DNA of 64,000 nt from an uncultured Dehalococcoidia bacterium (lineage in GTDB: Bacteria; Chloroflexota; Dehalococcoidia; Lucifugimonadales; UBA3495). Positions 26,828 to 37,576 of the stretch are shown piece after piece (positions within the stretch are counted from its first letter, which is position 1; each line of letters starts with the position of its first letter). A program made the translations under genes and the position numbers. The notes under the pieces were generated by a model. The model was not told where the DNA came from, did not search any database, and was given only the letters and a program-made list of their open reading frames with translations. Where the stretch lies: positions 495,335 through 559,334 of the forward strand of contig CATOSP010000003.1 of assembly GCA_951812625.1 (NCBI GenBank), written 5' to 3'.

Positions 26828-28546
26828 TCACACCAGGAAGTACAGTTGCGCCAGGTTCAACCGCTCCGCCGGGGGCACGGTGGCCAATTCCCCGTCAACC
26901 CGTACCTGGTATGTCTCCGGGTCAACCTCGATCTGGGGAGTCCTGTCATTTCGGACCATCTGGCGCTTGGTGATGTCGCGGCAGTTCCTGACTGGCTCGA
27001 TGATGCGTTCCAGGCGCAGGTCTTCATGCACACCCCGGTCGTAGGCCTCACGGGAGACGAACGTTACGCAGGTGCTGGCCGTCGCGCGAGGGTGAGCGCC
27101 GAACATCGGGCGGTAGAACGTCGGCTCAACCGTGGGTATCGAGGCGTTGGGGTCCCCCATCAACGCCCAGTTGACCATCCCTCCCTTGATCACCATCTTG
27201 GGCTTGGCCCCGAAGCTGTTGATGGGCCAAAGCACGATGTCAGCCAGCTTTCCCGGCGCAATGGAGCCGACAACGTGTGAGATGCCGTGGGCCACCGCCG
27301 GGTTGATCGTCAGCTTGGCCAGGTACCGCAGCGCCCGGAAGTTGTCGTGCTCCGGGGCGTCCTCAGGCAGCTTCCCCTTCATCTGGAGCATCTTGTCCGC
27401 CGTCTGGAAAAGTCGGGTAAAGTTCTCCCCGACCCGGCCCATCGCCTGGGAATCGGAGGAGTAGATGCTCAACACGCCCATGTCATGGAGCACATCCTCC
27501 GCGGCCATCGTCTCCGGGCGGATGCGGCTCTCGGCGAAGGCCACATCCTCGGGGATGTTGGGGCTGAGGTGGTGGCACACCATGAGCATATCCATGTGCT
27601 CGGTCAGGGTGTTCACCGTGTAGGGCCGAGTGGGGTTGGTGGATGACGGAAGCACGTTAAGCTCTCCGGCCATGCGGATGATGTCCGGAGCGTGGCCGCC
27701 CCCGGCCCCCTCGGTATGGTAGGTGTGGATGGTTCGCCCGGCAATGGCGGCTATCGTGTCCTCTACGAAACCGGCCTCGTTCAGCGTGTCGGTGTGGATC
27801 GCCACTGGCACGTCGCACCTGTCGGCCACGCTCAGGCAGCAATCGATGGCTGTTGGTGTGGTGCCCCAGTCCTCGTGAAGCTTCAGCCCGCTGGCTCCGG
27901 CGGCGACTTGCTCCAGCAGCGGCTCCGGGCTGCTGGCGTTGCCCTTGCCCAGCAGTCCCCAGTTCACCGGCAGTCCCTCGGCCGCCTCCAGCATACGGTG
28001 GATGTTCCAGACTCCGGGAGTGCAGGTGGTGGCCCTGGTCCCTTCCGCGGGTCCGGTGCCGCCCCCCAGCATGGTGGTGATGCCGTTGGAAAGGGCGTGT
28101 TCGACTTGTTGGGGCGAAATCATGTGGATATGCGCGTCAATACCGCCCGGCGTGGCTATCAAGTGCTCCCCGGCCACAATCTCCGTGCCGGGGCCAACAA
28201 CCATACCCGGGTCCACCCCGTCCATGACGCCGGGGTTGCCCGACTTGCCGATGCCCGCGATTCGCCCGCCCCTTATGCCAATGTCGGCCTTGATGACTCC
28301 CAGCAGCGGGTCCATGATCACCGCGTTGGTAATCACCATGTCCAGCGCTCCGCCGCGGTTGGTTGCGCTGGGGGCCTGGCCCATGCCGTCGCGGGCGGTC
28401 TTTCCACCGCCGAATACTAGCTCGTCGCCCGGAGTCAGCAGGTCCTGCTCCACCTGGCATACGAGTGCAGTGTCGCCCAGTCTGAAACGGTCCCCCACAG
28501 TGGGGCCGTAGAGATCAGTGTACTGGCGGCGGCTGATTTCACTCAT
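26828..28546 (-). CDS. ureC: Urease subunit alpha (catalytic)
   Basis: ATG 28546 with GGAGGGG upstream overlaps the end of ureB by 8 bp, giving 572 residues, the normal UreC length. All active-site residues are present and in register with the Klebsiella enzyme plus five: His139 and His141 (DAHIHMI), carbamylated Lys222 ([11 protein letters not shown]), His251 (AIHTDT), His277 (TYHTEG), flap/catalytic His325 (MVCHHLSPN) and Asp365 (YSSDSQAMG). The enzyme hydrolyses urea to ammonia and carbamate at a di-nickel centre in the cytoplasm. The gene is intact and should be active once UreDFG have loaded nickel. Confidence 0.98.
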   Translation of the reverse strand: MSEISRRQYTDLYGPTVGDRFRLGDTALVCQVEQDLLTPGDELVFGGGKTARDGMGQAPSATNRGGALDMVITNAVIMDPLLGVIKADIGIRGGRIAGIGKSGNPGVMDGVDPGMVVGPGTEIVAGEHLIATPGGIDAHIHMISPQQVEHALSNGITTMLGGGTGPAEGTRATTCTPGVWNIHRMLEAAEGLPVNWGLLGKGNASSPEPLLEQVAAGASGLKLHEDWGTTPTAIDCCLSVADRCDVPVAIHTDTLNEAGFVEDTIAAIAGRTIHTYHTEGAGGGHAPDIIRMAGELNVLPSSTNPTRPYTVNTLTEHMDMLMVCHHLSPNIPEDVAFAESRIRPETMAAEDVLHDMGVLSIYSSDSQAMGRVGENFTRLFQTADKMLQMKGKLPEDAPEHDNFRALRYLAKLTINPAVAHGISHVVGSIAPGKLADIVLWPINSFGAKPKMVIKGGMVNWALMGDPNASIPTVEPTFYRPMFGAHPRATASTCVTFVSREAYDRGVHEDLRLERIIEPVRNCRDITKRQMVRNDRTPQIEVDPETYQVRVDGELATVPPAERLNLAQLYFLV

Positions 28547-28952
28547 CGGACCCCTCCGTGACGGATGCGCCGCCGAACCTCTGTCGGACAGCCCGTCTTT
28601 CCGCCCGGTCGCGGACATCCCGCGCATCCAGGAAGCCGTCGGTCAACCCGTTCAGGCCGCCCACTCTGCGAGACCCGCCGATGGTCACCAGGCCAACGTC
28701 TTTCCGGTCCCCGGGTTCAAAGCGCACCGCTGTCCCGGCGGGGATGTCCAGTCTCATGCCAAACGCGGCCGCACGGTCAAACACCAGGGCCTTGTTCACC
28801 TCGAAAAAGTGAAAGTGAGACCCCACCTGGATGGCCCTGTCCCCTGTGTTGCTCACATTCAGGGTAACCGTCGGCTTGCCATTGTTAATCTGTACCGGCT
28901 TGCCGGACAGCAGGTATTCACCGGGCACGTTTGGCATCTGGACCTCGTTCAT
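28539..28952 (-). CDS. ureB: Urease subunit beta
   Basis: 137 residues with the UreB beta-barrel signature: [52 protein letters not shown]. The C-terminus (residues about 105-137) is longer than the roughly 105 of the Klebsiella subunit. It overlaps ureC by 8 bp. Upstream it is separated by only 15 bp from the glutamine synthetase gene, and not from ureA as in the standard order. Confidence 0.96.
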   Translation of the reverse strand: MNEVQMPNVPGEYLLSGKPVQINNGKPTVTLNVSNTGDRAIQVGSHFHFFEVNKALVFDRAAAFGMRLDIPAGTAVRFEPGDRKDVGLVTIGGSRRVGGLNGLTDGFLDARDVRDRAERRAVRQRFGGASVTEGSDE

Positions 28953-28967
28953 CTACCGGACAGGAGC

Positions 28968-30305
28968 CTACAGGTCCGGCAAGTACCGGGAGATTTCGTA
29001 ATCTGTGATGATGGAGCGGTACTCCTCCCACTCGATTTCCTTGTTCCGAAGCAGGCTGGTGAACAGGTGGTCGCCCAGCACCTCCGGCAGCAGTTCGCTC
29101 TGCTCGGCCAGGGTTATGGCCTCGCCCAGGCTTGAAGGGAGGGACCGGATGCCCAGGGACTGCCGCCGTTGGGGCGACATCTCGAACACGCTGCCCACCA
29201 CCGGCGGCGGCGGGGCGTATTCCTCTTCTATTCCCTTCATGCCCGCTGCCAGCATAACGCTCAGGGCCAGGTAGGGATTGCACGCCGGGTCCGGCGCACG
29301 GTACTCGACCCGGATCGAGGTCTCATATCCCGGCTTGTACGATGGCACCCGCACCAGGTCGGAGCGGTTGACGTGGGACCATGACACGAACACCGGCGCC
29401 TCATACCCGGCCACCAGCCGCTTGTAGGAGTTGACCCACTGGTTGGTCACCAGGGTAATCTCCGGTGCGTGGCGTATCAGACCGGCGATGAACCTGCGCC
29501 CCGTGACCGACAGGTAATGCTCGTCGTCTCCGTCGAAGAAGGCGTTCTTGCCGCCGGTGAACAAGGACTGGTGGATGTGCATCCCGGACCCATTGGACGA
29601 GGAAATGGGCTTGGGCATGAACGATGCGTACACTCCCTGGAGTTGGGCCAACTCCTTGATCAAGAGCCGGGCCGTCATCACGTTGTCTGCCATGCTCATG
29701 GCGTCGGTGTACTGCAGGTCTATCTCGTGCTGGCTCTGGGCAGCCTCGTGGTGCGAATACTTTACCGGGATGCCCATCTCCTCCAGGTTCAGCACCGTGT
29801 CCCGCCGCAGGTCGCTGGCCGGATGACTGGAAAGCTGGTCGAAGTAGCCGTCCCGGTCCAATATCTCCGGCCGTTCCGAGCTTTTCAGGTAGAAGAACTC
29901 CAGCTCCACTCCCGCGTTGTAGGTATATCCCATGTCGGCCAGCTTGTTGAGGTTGCGCTTCAGGACGTAGCGCGGGTCCCCCCGGAAAGGTTCTCTGTTG
30001 GGCCGGCGGATGTCGCAGAACATCCGGGCCACGGCGTTGTGTCTCGGCCTCCAGGGCAAGACCGAAAAAGTCGCTGGATCGGGGAAGGCCCGCATGTCGT
30101 TCTCGTAGGACCGGGCAAAGCCCTCGATGGCTGAACCGTCGAACCCGACACCGTGCTCCAGCGCATCGGCCAGGTCATCGGCCTTGATGGCAAAACCCTT
30201 CAATTTTCCAAGGATGTCCGAGAACCAGAGCCGGACGAATTTCACGTCCTGCTTCCGGGACTCCTCCAGGACGTACTCCCGGTCGTGCACACGTTGCTCT
30301 ACCAT
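28968..30305 (-). CDS. glnA: Glutamine synthetase, type I, inside the urease cluster
   Basis: ATG 30305 follows AGGAGG; 445 residues. GSI motifs are complete: GFDGSAIEGF, VELEFFYL, HHEAAQSQHEIDLQY, MPKPISSSNGSGMHIHQSL, NSYKRLVAGYEAPVFVSW and the ATP-contact RVEYRAPDP. The length and lack of the adenylylation loop (the NLYDLP tyrosine motif is not seen) place it with the shorter GSI-alpha type, usually controlled by feedback and not by adenylylation. It condenses ammonium with glutamate using ATP. Its position between ureA and ureB, 15 bp before ureB, means that the enzyme that captures urease-made ammonia is translated from the same message. Confidence 0.95.
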   Translation of the reverse strand: MVEQRVHDREYVLEESRKQDVKFVRLWFSDILGKLKGFAIKADDLADALEHGVGFDGSAIEGFARSYENDMRAFPDPATFSVLPWRPRHNAVARMFCDIRRPNREPFRGDPRYVLKRNLNKLADMGYTYNAGVELEFFYLKSSERPEILDRDGYFDQLSSHPASDLRRDTVLNLEEMGIPVKYSHHEAAQSQHEIDLQYTDAMSMADNVMTARLLIKELAQLQGVYASFMPKPISSSNGSGMHIHQSLFTGGKNAFFDGDDEHYLSVTGRRFIAGLIRHAPEITLVTNQWVNSYKRLVAGYEAPVFVSWSHVNRSDLVRVPSYKPGYETSIRVEYRAPDPACNPYLALSVMLAAGMKGIEEEYAPPPPVVGSVFEMSPQRRQSLGIRSLPSSLGEAITLAEQSELLPEVLGDHLFTSLLRNKEIEWEEYRSIITDYEISRYLPDL

Positions 30306-30462
30306 GCCAAGGCCTCCTGCCAGGAACAGATAACCAGTAGGTTGTGGGCCAACCCGCTTCCCGGCTCATCACCCCAGTGATATATGCGCGTTTTCCAACA
30401 ATGGATAATGCCGGGATGCATCAGCGTTTCATCATTTCGTATCAAGAGCGGATTCCCCGCCG

Positions 30463-30765
30463 TCACACTATGGGGTCGTGGCACGAAACCAGCTTCGTCC
30501 CGTCCGGGAAAGTGGCCTCCACCTGTACCACGGTCACTATCTCCGGCACTCCCTCCATCACGTCTTCCCGCCGCAGCACCTCCCGCCCCAGGGACATGAC
30601 CTCCGCCACCGACTTCCCGTCCCGCGCCCCCTCCAGGAGCGCCTCGGTTATCAACGCCACCGACTCCGGGACATTAAGCTTCAAGCCCCGGGCCTGACGC
30701 TTCCGGGCCAGGTCTGCGGCCACGTACACCAGCAACTTCTCGGACTCCCGGGGAGTGAGCATCAT
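30463..30765 (-). CDS. ureA: Urease subunit gamma
   Basis: ATG 30765 lies behind GAGGTAAAG and gives the standard 100 residues; a longer frame upstream is not homologous. [37 protein letters not shown] and the ending [20 protein letters not shown] are the UreA signature. It forms the small subunit of the (UreABC)3 trimer. A 157-bp gap and the glnA gene separate it from ureB, unlike the usual ureABC order. Confidence 0.96.
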   Translation of the reverse strand: MMLTPRESEKLLVYVAADLARKRQARGLKLNVPESVALITEALLEGARDGKSVAEVMSLGREVLRREDVMEGVPEIVTVVQVEATFPDGTKLVSCHDPIV

Positions 30766-30862
30766 GACTTTACCTCGTCGTTGGGGACTGCGGTCGCGGC
30801 GTATCCCGTCGTCCCGGCTCCCCGTCGGGACGGGACGAGCAGATGGCATTCCAGGTGTACCA

Positions 30863-31564
30863 TCAAACCGCCAGGTATTCCCGCATCAAATTCTGGTCCA
30901 GGCTGTGGGTAGCGCCATCGAGCACAATCTCCCCCTTCTCCATCAGGAAGCAGTGGTCCGCGACGCCCAGTGCGAAGTCCATGGACTGCTCTACGAGCAG
31001 AATGGATGTATCTCCCCGGTCCCGTAGGCTCATAATCAGGTCTTCAATCTCTTGAACGATCGAGGGTTGCAGCCCCTCCGTCGGTTCATCAAGCAGCAAT
31101 AGTCTGGGTCGGCGTATCATCGCCCTGGCAAAGGCCAGCTGTTGCTGCTGTCCGCCGCTCAGGGTGCCGGCATTCTTGGAAGGGTCGAGTTTCAGTGCCG
31201 GGAACAGGGTGTACATTTCCTCGATGTCGTCGCCGGTCGAACCGTTGTTTCGTTTGCCCTCCAGCCCCATGAGCAGGTTCTCATGTACGCTCAGGAAGGG
31301 GAAAATCAGCCGTCCCTGCGGCACGTAGCCTATGCCGGCCCTCGCCCTCTTGTGTGGCGGCAGACCGGTGAGGTTCTGGTCGAAGAAACTCACCTTGCCG
31401 CCCTGGAGCTTGAGCAGGCCCATAATGGCCTTTAACAGCGTGGTCTTGCCCACGCCGTTGCGTCCCATCAGGCACACGACCTGTCCGTCCTGGACGTCTA
31501 GGGTGATGTTGAACAGGACACGGCTCTGCCCATAGGCTACGGAGAGAGATTCAACCAGCAGCAT
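30863..31564 (-). CDS. urtE: Urea ABC transporter ATP-binding protein UrtE
   Basis: 233 residues with Walker [11 protein letters not shown]-loop [10 protein letters not shown], signature LSGGQQQQ and Walker [14 protein letters not shown]. The PQGRxIFPxLxVxENL segment is typical of UrtE and LivF. It is the second ATPase of the Urt complex. It follows urtD after an unusually long 286-bp gap in which no gene is seen, and is followed 97 bp later by ureA. Confidence 0.92.
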   Translation of the reverse strand: MLLVESLSVAYGQSRVLFNITLDVQDGQVVCLMGRNGVGKTTLLKAIMGLLKLQGGKVSFFDQNLTGLPPHKRARAGIGYVPQGRLIFPFLSVHENLLMGLEGKRNNGSTGDDIEEMYTLFPALKLDPSKNAGTLSGGQQQQLAFARAMIRRPRLLLLDEPTEGLQPSIVQEIEDLIMSLRDRGDTSILLVEQSMDFALGVADHCFLMEKGEIVLDGATHSLDQNLMREYLAV

Positions 31565-31850
31565 AGATGATTCTCACCCACGACTGAGGATGACGCCCCA
31601 TACCCGGTGCGGGGCCTGAGCGTCCGCAGGGGGTCCGCATAGCAGTGCATATTCCAACCCGGATTGCATCATACACCCCGGCAGGGCATGGAGAACGCTC
31701 ACCCCACGCTCCGGCCGCGCCTTCCCGGCAAGTCAACGCTTCCACCCTGCCATTCACCTCGTCATCACCGGGAGATCGGGTTCCCATCAGACATTCCTCC
31801 CGGATTGCTCTCCCTGTATTCTCCACTCGTATGGACAGGAATTCCACCTG

Positions 31851-32630
31851 CTAGGAAGCAACCGCTGCGTATCCGTTCCGCTCGGGCCTGCGGGACCTGC
31901 CCAGGTAAGCCCGCACCACCTCGGGGTCGTGCTGCACCCTCTCCATGGACCCCTCGCTCAGCACCTTGCCCTGGTGCAGCACCGTTACTTTCTCCGCGAA
32001 GTGGCGGACGAATTCCATGTCATGTTCCACCACCAGCACACTGCGGTCGCCTCCAATGGCCTGCAATAGCGTTCCGGTGCGCTCCCGCTCCCGGCGTGTC
32101 ATGCCGGCCACCGGCTCGTCCAGCAGCAACAGCTTGGGCTCCTGGGCCAGCAGCATCCCGATTTCCAGCCACTGCTTCTCGCCGTGGGACAACGTTCCCG
32201 CCTGCGTCGCGGCCCGCTCGGATAACCCCACCTTGCCCAGCGTGGAGTCGATCCAGTCCGCCTCGCTTCTGGCGAGTGGTCGCAGCAGTGCGCCGAGTCT
32301 CCGTCGGAAACCGATGGCCACTTCCATGTTCTCGTAAACCGTCAGGCTGGCGAACACGCTGGGGGTCTGGAATTTCCTCCCTATGCCCAGCTTCACCAGG
32401 TCGTGCTCCCGCAGCTTTGTCAGGTCCGTCTCGCCGTCGAACAGGATTTTGCCCCGGCTTGGCCTGGTCTTGCCCGTGATAAGGTCCAGCAGCGTCGTCT
32501 TGCCCGCGCCGTTGGGCCCGATGAGGAACCGCAACTCGCCGTGTGCGAGGTTGAAGTCCAGGCTGTCGAGAACGACGAACCCGTCAAAGCTTACGGTCAG
32601 ACCTTCTACCGAAAGGATGTCGTTGTCCAT
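31851..32630 (-). CDS. urtD: Urea ABC transporter ATP-binding protein UrtD
   Basis: ATG 32630 gives 259 residues; the longer frame is shadow of urtC. It has Walker [29 protein letters not shown] (diagnostic of UrtD/LivG), signature [12 protein letters not shown] and Walker [12 protein letters not shown]. It overlaps urtC by 25 bp, so translation is coupled. Confidence 0.93.
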   Translation of the reverse strand: MDNDILSVEGLTVSFDGFVVLDSLDFNLAHGELRFLIGPNGAGKTTLLDLITGKTRPSRGKILFDGETDLTKLREHDLVKLGIGRKFQTPSVFASLTVYENMEVAIGFRRRLGALLRPLARSEADWIDSTLGKVGLSERAATQAGTLSHGEKQWLEIGMLLAQEPKLLLLDEPVAGMTRRERERTGTLLQAIGGDRSVLVVEHDMEFVRHFAEKVTVLHQGKVLSEGSMERVQHDPEVVRAYLGRSRRPERNGYAAVAS

Positions 32631-33739
32631 TGTCGGACTACTCCTCCGATTCCCTGCTGCTTCAGCTCTCTTATCCTTGTGAGGGGACGGGTGAACCGTT
32701 CCCGGCTGAGCTCGCCGCGGAAAAGCCCCATGATGCCTGCCGGGAACAGCAGCACGGCCCCAATGAACAGCCCTCCGAGGAAGAACTGCCAGATAACCGG
32801 GAATGACTCGCTCAACCCGCTCTTGGCGGCATTTACCAGGACAGCCCCGATGATCGGCCCGGCCAGGGTGCCGCGTCCTCCCACTGCAACCCACACCGCG
32901 ATCTCGATTGACTGGAGAATCCCCATGCTGGAGGGAGAGATAATCCCCACCTGGGGCACGAACAACGCCCCGGCTATCCCGGCAATCCCACCTGATGCGG
33001 CGAAGGCGATGGTCTTTAGAATCGCCGGGTCGTAGCCCATGAACCTTACCCGGTTCTCGTCATCGCGCATGGCGATCATGATCCGTCCCGACCGGGAGTT
33101 CACCACCAGTCGAAGGACAAGGTAAACAACTGCAAGCGCAATCACCGTGATGAAGTAGAGGGTCAACTGTGTTCCGGGGCTGAACACCTGGTAACCGAAC
33201 AGGGTGCTGTAGTTGGTGATGCCGTTGGTGCCCCCGGTGTATGGCTGCTGCCCGATGAAAAGTATGCTCACGATGAGCGACAGGGCTTGGGTGATTAGCG
33301 CGAAATAAACGCCGGTTATCCGGCTGCGAAACACCAGGTATCCCAGTCCCCCGGCCACCGCTGCGGGAAGGATGAACACCATGGGCAGCGCGAACCAGGC
33401 ATACTTGAACGGTGCGATGAAGAAGGGAAGCTCTTCCAACCCGCTCCAGAACATGAAGTCCGGCAGCTTTCCGCCCGTGCCTTCCAGCTTCATGAACATG
33501 CCCATGGCATATCCGCCCAGGCCGAAAAACACGCCATGCCCCAGGCTCAGCATCCCGGCATAGCCCCAGATGAGGTTCAGCGCCAGGGCCAGGATTGCGA
33601 ATGTGAGAAACTTCCCCAGCAACCCGAGCCGGAAGTCCGACAGCACAAACGGGGCCAGCAGCAAAAGGGCCAACATGACGATCAGTGGCGCCCATGACGT
33701 CACGAGCGTGCCCCGGCTCAACTGGAGCAGTGCCGACAT
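32606..33739 (-). CDS. urtC: Urea ABC transporter permease UrtC
   Basis: ATG 33739 gives 377 residues with about ten membrane segments (for example [30 protein letters not shown]). The segments [15 protein letters not shown] and [15 protein letters not shown] are the conserved LivM/UrtC loops, the latter near the coupling site to the ATPase. It forms the inner-membrane channel with UrtB, from which it is separated by 2 bp. Confidence 0.93.
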   Translation of the reverse strand: MSALLQLSRGTLVTSWAPLIVMLALLLLAPFVLSDFRLGLLGKFLTFAILALALNLIWGYAGMLSLGHGVFFGLGGYAMGMFMKLEGTGGKLPDFMFWSGLEELPFFIAPFKYAWFALPMVFILPAAVAGGLGYLVFRSRITGVYFALITQALSLIVSILFIGQQPYTGGTNGITNYSTLFGYQVFSPGTQLTLYFITVIALAVVYLVLRLVVNSRSGRIMIAMRDDENRVRFMGYDPAILKTIAFAASGGIAGIAGALFVPQVGIISPSSMGILQSIEIAVWVAVGGRGTLAGPIIGAVLVNAAKSGLSESFPVIWQFFLGGLFIGAVLLFPAGIMGLFRGELSRERFTRPLTRIRELKQQGIGGVVRQWTTTSFR

Positions 33740-33741
33740 CG

Positions 33742-34638
33742 CTATCGCCCTCGCACTCGTACAAGGCCGTTGGGACGCCACTGCAGGAAGAGGATTACCA
33801 TCGCAAACACCAGCACCTTGCCCACCACCGCGGTGGTGCCGAACTCGAACACGGTGTTGAGTATCCCGATTATCAGTGCTGCGAGAATCGTTCCGGGGAT
33901 CTGTCCTAGTCCGCCTAGAATCACAACGATAAATGCGTCCACGATGTAGAAGGTCCCCAGGGAAGGGCCGATGGGACCGATCAGCGTCAGTCCGCACCCG
34001 GCCAGGCCCGCCAGGCCGGAACCAAGAGCAAAAGTCAGGTTGTCCACCCGCCGCGTCGAGACTCCCAGGCTCGCGGCCATCTCCCGGTTCTGCATCACGG
34101 CGCGGGTACGGCGTCCCTCCGATGACCGGTACATGTACCAGTACAGCCCGGCGATGCAGACCAACACCAGGGCGATGATGAACAACCGCTTGATGGGCAG
34201 CACCAGTCCGTCTGTCAGTTCCAGCCCTCCGGTCAGCCACCATGGCGCGACAACCTGCACGTTTGGCGCGCCGAATATGGACCGGGCCAACTGCTGGAGG
34301 AATATCCCAACCCCCACGGTCGCCAGCAGCGTGTCCAGGGGGCGCTGGTAGAGGAAGCGAATGAGGCCGGCTTCCACCAGCATCCCGACCGCCCCGGCCA
34401 CCACGAAGGACAGCGGTATCGCCATGATGAAGGTGACGCTTGAGGATACATCGCCGGTCAGCGCCATTGCCGCCTGCTGCAGGGCGTATACAGTGTAGGC
34501 CCCCAGCATGATGAATTCGCCGTGCGCCAGGTTGATGACGTTCATCAAGCCGAAGGACAGCGCCAGTCCCAACGCTATCAGCAGCAGGATGGAGCTGAGA
34601 CTGAGCCCGTTGAACAGTTGCAGCGCCCAGACTTCCAT
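33742..34638 (-). CDS. urtB: Urea ABC transporter permease UrtB
   Basis: 298 residues, hydrophobic, with LivH/UrtB motifs [38 protein letters not shown] and [17 protein letters not shown]. The segment [17 protein letters not shown] is typical of UrtB rather than LivH. Length is that of the short form without the extra N-terminal domain of cyanobacterial or proteobacterial UrtB. It partners UrtC. Confidence 0.92.
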   Translation of the reverse strand: MEVWALQLFNGLSLSSILLLIALGLALSFGLMNVINLAHGEFIMLGAYTVYALQQAAMALTGDVSSSVTFIMAIPLSFVVAGAVGMLVEAGLIRFLYQRPLDTLLATVGVGIFLQQLARSIFGAPNVQVVAPWWLTGGLELTDGLVLPIKRLFIIALVLVCIAGLYWYMYRSSEGRRTRAVMQNREMAASLGVSTRRVDNLTFALGSGLAGLAGCGLTLIGPIGPSLGTFYIVDAFIVVILGGLGQIPGTILAALIIGILNTVFEFGTTAVVGKVLVFAMVILFLQWRPNGLVRVRGR

Positions 34639-34761
34639 GTTCAGGTCACACTGCCTTGCTCAGAGATTGGCCAACCTGGCGACCGTTGCCGGTACCCAGA
34701 CCCAGCCAGGCTGTCACGGGACGGGGCCGGACGCTCTTCCGGCCCCTGGTCAAGGACAACA

Positions 34762-34793
34762 GCCTCACCCCCGTCCACGCTGGGGGGTGAGGC
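34762..34793 (-). promoter_or_regulatory. Intercistronic hairpin between urtA and urtB
   Basis: Perfect 11-bp arms GCCTCACCCCC (34762-34772) and GGGGGTGAGGC (34783-34793). On the transcribed strand no U-run follows, so read-through to urtB is expected. Such stems after the binding-protein gene commonly protect its mRNA and let the binding protein be made in excess over the permease; that role is inferred. Confidence 0.5.
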
Positions 34794-34837
34794 CGAGGCC
34801 ATAGTAGTCTCGAATATGGGATTCAAGCAACAGGTCC

Positions 34838-36166
34838 CTACTGGACCGACTCCCGCAGGCCGGAGGCCCAGTCGTAGGTATCCAGGTACGGGTCGGGTAC
34901 CACGGGCGAGCCGGAGTTCCAGATTTCATCGATCTGGCCGTCGTCCCGGACGGCTCCGATACGCACCGTCTTGGCCACGTGCTGGTTCGAATCGTGTACC
35001 GTCACCAGGCCGCCGGGGGCCTGGAATTGCAGCCCCTTCGCGGCTTCCTTGACCGCCGCTACGTCGGTGCTTCCGGCCTTCTCCACGGCCTTGGCCCAGA
35101 TGTACACCCCGAAATAACCGGCCTCGATGGGGTCGTCTGTTACCCGGTTCTCGCCGTACTTGGTCTTGAACGCCGACACGAACTTGGTGTTTTCCGGAGT
35201 TTCCGTGGTCTGGAAATAGTTCCAGGCTACCAGGTGCCCGACCATGTTCTCTGCGCCGATTCCGGTGATCTCTTCCTCGGCTACGCTGACCGAAACCGTG
35301 GTCAGGTCCTCGGGACTGATGCCTGCGTCCTTGAGCTGCTTGAAGAACGCCACGTTGGAGTCGCCGTTAAGGGTATTGAACACCACGTCCGGCTCCGCGG
35401 ACCTGATCTTGGCAATGACCGTGCTGTACTCGGTGTGTCCCAACGGGGTATATTCCTCCCCGACGGCCTCAAGCCCCGCGGCCTTCAGCTGCTTGTTGAT
35501 GATCAGGTTGGACGTGCGTGGGAACACGTAGTCCGAACCCAGCAGGTAGAACTTGGTGTTGCCTTCCTTCAGCAGGTATTCCACCGCCGGGACAATCTGC
35601 TGGTTCGTCGTGGCCCCGGTGTAGAAGATGTTGGGGGAGGTCTCCAGCCCCTCGTACTGGACTGGGTAGAACAGCAGGCCATTGTTGGCCTCGAAAACCG
35701 GGAGCATGGCCTTCCGGCTGGCGCTGGTCCAGCCGCCGAACACCACCGCCACCTCGTCGCTCTGGATCAGTTTCTTGGCCTTCTCCGCGAAGGTCGGCCA
35801 GTCGGACGCTCCGTCCTCAATAACCGGCTCAATCTGCTTGCCCAGAACACCGCCCGAGGCGTTGATTTCCTCGATGGCCAGCAGGGTGGCGTCCTTCACC
35901 GCCGTCTCGCTGATGGACATGGTGCCGGACAGTGAGTGGAGAACACCCACCTTGATCACGCCGCTGGCATCCTCCTTCATCGACCCGGCCATCGCATCGG
36001 AGGCCGGTGCCGTCGGCGCAGTCTCTTTCATGGTCTGAGCGGGAGCCGTGGTGGCTGCCGGAGCAGCCGAAGAACAGGCTATGACGGAAATCAGCAGTAG
36101 GGCGCCCAGGGCAACCTTGACGCAGGTTGCGATCATTCCGGGACGCAACATGGATAAACCACTCAT
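34838..36166 (-). CDS. urtA: Urea ABC transporter substrate-binding lipoprotein UrtA
   Basis: ATG 36166 is preceded by GAGGAG and yields 442 residues with lipobox SVIAC (Cys31), followed by an Ala/Thr/Pro-rich linker to about 70. The ligand domain has [61 protein letters not shown] and [15 protein letters not shown], all of them typical of UrtA and related FmdD. The protein captures urea (or short amides) outside the membrane for UrtBCDE. It is the first gene of the cluster. Confidence 0.94.
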   Translation of the reverse strand: MSGLSMLRPGMIATCVKVALGALLLISVIACSSAAPAATTAPAQTMKETAPTAPASDAMAGSMKEDASGVIKVGVLHSLSGTMSISETAVKDATLLAIEEINASGGVLGKQIEPVIEDGASDWPTFAEKAKKLIQSDEVAVVFGGWTSASRKAMLPVFEANNGLLFYPVQYEGLETSPNIFYTGATTNQQIVPAVEYLLKEGNTKFYLLGSDYVFPRTSNLIINKQLKAAGLEAVGEEYTPLGHTEYSTVIAKIRSAEPDVVFNTLNGDSNVAFFKQLKDAGISPEDLTTVSVSVAEEEITGIGAENMVGHLVAWNYFQTTETPENTKFVSAFKTKYGENRVTDDPIEAGYFGVYIWAKAVEKAGSTDVAAVKEAAKGLQFQAPGGLVTVHDSNQHVAKTVRIGAVRDDGQIDEIWNSGSPVVPDPYLDTYDWASGLRESVQ

Positions 36167-36768
36167 CGTGTAAACTCCTCCATAGTCTCCGCGTGCGGGC
36201 CGCCGGCCCGCTTGGCCGCTCCAATAGCTCCGCCTCACCCCGAGCACCGGTGACTCGGGGGCAGGACGCTGCAACTGGTGCAGCCTTTGGGTATGACAAC
36301 GAAAGTACTCTTGACCTGTTGCATTACGATTTCTGCAATGTAAATACTTTGTTACGTGATCCGGATCTTTTCACCGTTATGAAACATCTGCGCAGTCCAT
36401 CACCGGACGTGGCGAAAACCGCCTGGCAGCCCTGCCGGTGGGCCAAATCTGGGCCCGAGGCCGCCGATGCACGAATACGGGACTTCCAGCCGCGCTCAGG
36501 AGTGGCCTCGTACCTTGCCCGGATGCCTTGCCCGGATGGAAACGGCTGCATCAGGATATGCCCCTTCCCGTCACGCTGAACGCCGGTTGACCCTTCTGGC
36601 CGTCATGTGCGACTGTAATACCTGACTGTAATACTTGGCGAAGACCTCACCGGCAACGAATCGCTGGACGCCCGGAAATTGGGGTATCTGGCTACGGTGA
36701 TGGTATCTGGCTACGGTGATAATGATGGCCAGCGCACCGCCGACCAGTTCAGGCAGGAGGGTTGTTCC
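36167..36768. promoter_or_regulatory. Divergent intergenic region between urtA and the haloacid dehalogenase
   Basis: The 600-bp divergent region must hold the promoters of the urea cluster (leftward) and the dehalogenase (rightward). An AT-rich patch at about 36,295-36,375 is the best candidate for the urt promoter, but I cannot define -35/-10 boxes with confidence. Two perfect short tandem duplications lie nearer the dehalogenase: GACTGTAATACCT-type units at 36611-36635 and a 19-bp unit at 36683-36720. Confidence 0.45.
36683..36720. repeat. Perfect 19-bp tandem duplication
   Basis: GGTATCTGGCTACGGTGAT occurs twice head to tail (36683-36701, 36702-36720), ending about 50 bp before the dehalogenase start. 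Both units are identical, so the duplication is recent or kept. Confidence 0.85.
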
Positions 36769-37473
36769 ATGTCCGGCCATTCCCTGGAAAGGGTCAAGTT
36801 CCTTACCTTCGACATCTTCGGCACCGTCATGGACCTGACGGGAAGCCTGGCCGGCCCCGCCGGGGACTTCTTGGCCGCCAACGGGTCGGACATGACCGGC
36901 CAGGCCTTCTATGCGGACTGGCGAGGGCGGCAGCGCATCGAGCAGTACCAGGACAACCTGCTGATGCTGGGCCACAGCGGCTACCTGGAGACCTGCCGCC
37001 GCGCCTTCGTTTACTGCTTGAAGAAGCACAACGTGGCCTATACCGCCGAAGCCGTGCGGGAGTTCATGCAGGTCTACATGGACCTGCAACCCTATGACGA
37101 CGCCATCGAGGGTCTGAAGTCACTGGGCAGCCGGTACAAGCTGGTGGCGCTGTCCAACGGGGAACAGTGGTACTTGGAGAAGCTGCTGGGCACCAACGTC
37201 CCGGTCGAGTTCGACGCGATTATATCCGTGGACCAGGTGGGGGCGTTCAAACCCGCTCCCGGCATTTACCGTAAAGCCGTGCAGCGGCTGGGTTGCGGAC
37301 CGGGGGAGGTTATGATGGTCGCGGCGCACGCCTTCGACATACTCGGTGCCCAGGCTTGCGGCTTCCGGGCGGCCTATGTCAACCGCTACAATCTGCCCAC
37401 CGAGGACTCCGGGTACCAGCCTGAGATCATCGTAGACGACTTTATCGAGTTGGCCCAACGCCTGTTGCCATAG
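36769..37473 (+). CDS. Haloacid dehalogenase type II-like HAD hydrolase
   Basis: ATG 36769 follows AGGAGGG; 234 residues. The nucleophile motif is FLTFDIFGTVMD (Asp15), motif II is LVALSNGE, motif III Lys is in GAFKPAPGIYRKAVQRLG, and MVAAHAFDILGAQACGFRAA is the type II 2-haloacid dehalogenase signature with its cap between residues about 20 and 100. The family hydrolyses L-2-haloacids to D-2-hydroxyacids, but phosphatases with the same fold exist. It is cytoplasmic and divergent from the urea cluster. Confidence 0.85.
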   Translation: MSGHSLERVKFLTFDIFGTVMDLTGSLAGPAGDFLAANGSDMTGQAFYADWRGRQRIEQYQDNLLMLGHSGYLETCRRAFVYCLKKHNVAYTAEAVREFMQVYMDLQPYDDAIEGLKSLGSRYKLVALSNGEQWYLEKLLGTNVPVEFDAIISVDQVGAFKPAPGIYRKAVQRLGCGPGEVMMVAAHAFDILGAQACGFRAAYVNRYNLPTEDSGYQPEIIVDDFIELAQRLLP

Positions 37474-37576
37474 CGATAGGAGTGAGGAGTCCGTCATCGG
37501 ACCGTCAGCCCACCCCATGCCGGCTCACATTCATGCAGCCGTCGCTTCTGTCAATACAGTCCAAAGGAGTCGAGAA

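Noticed and set aside
31565-31850. A gene in the 286-bp gap between urtD and urtE
   Set aside because: The open frames there have no domain or start site; treated as an untranslated spacer.
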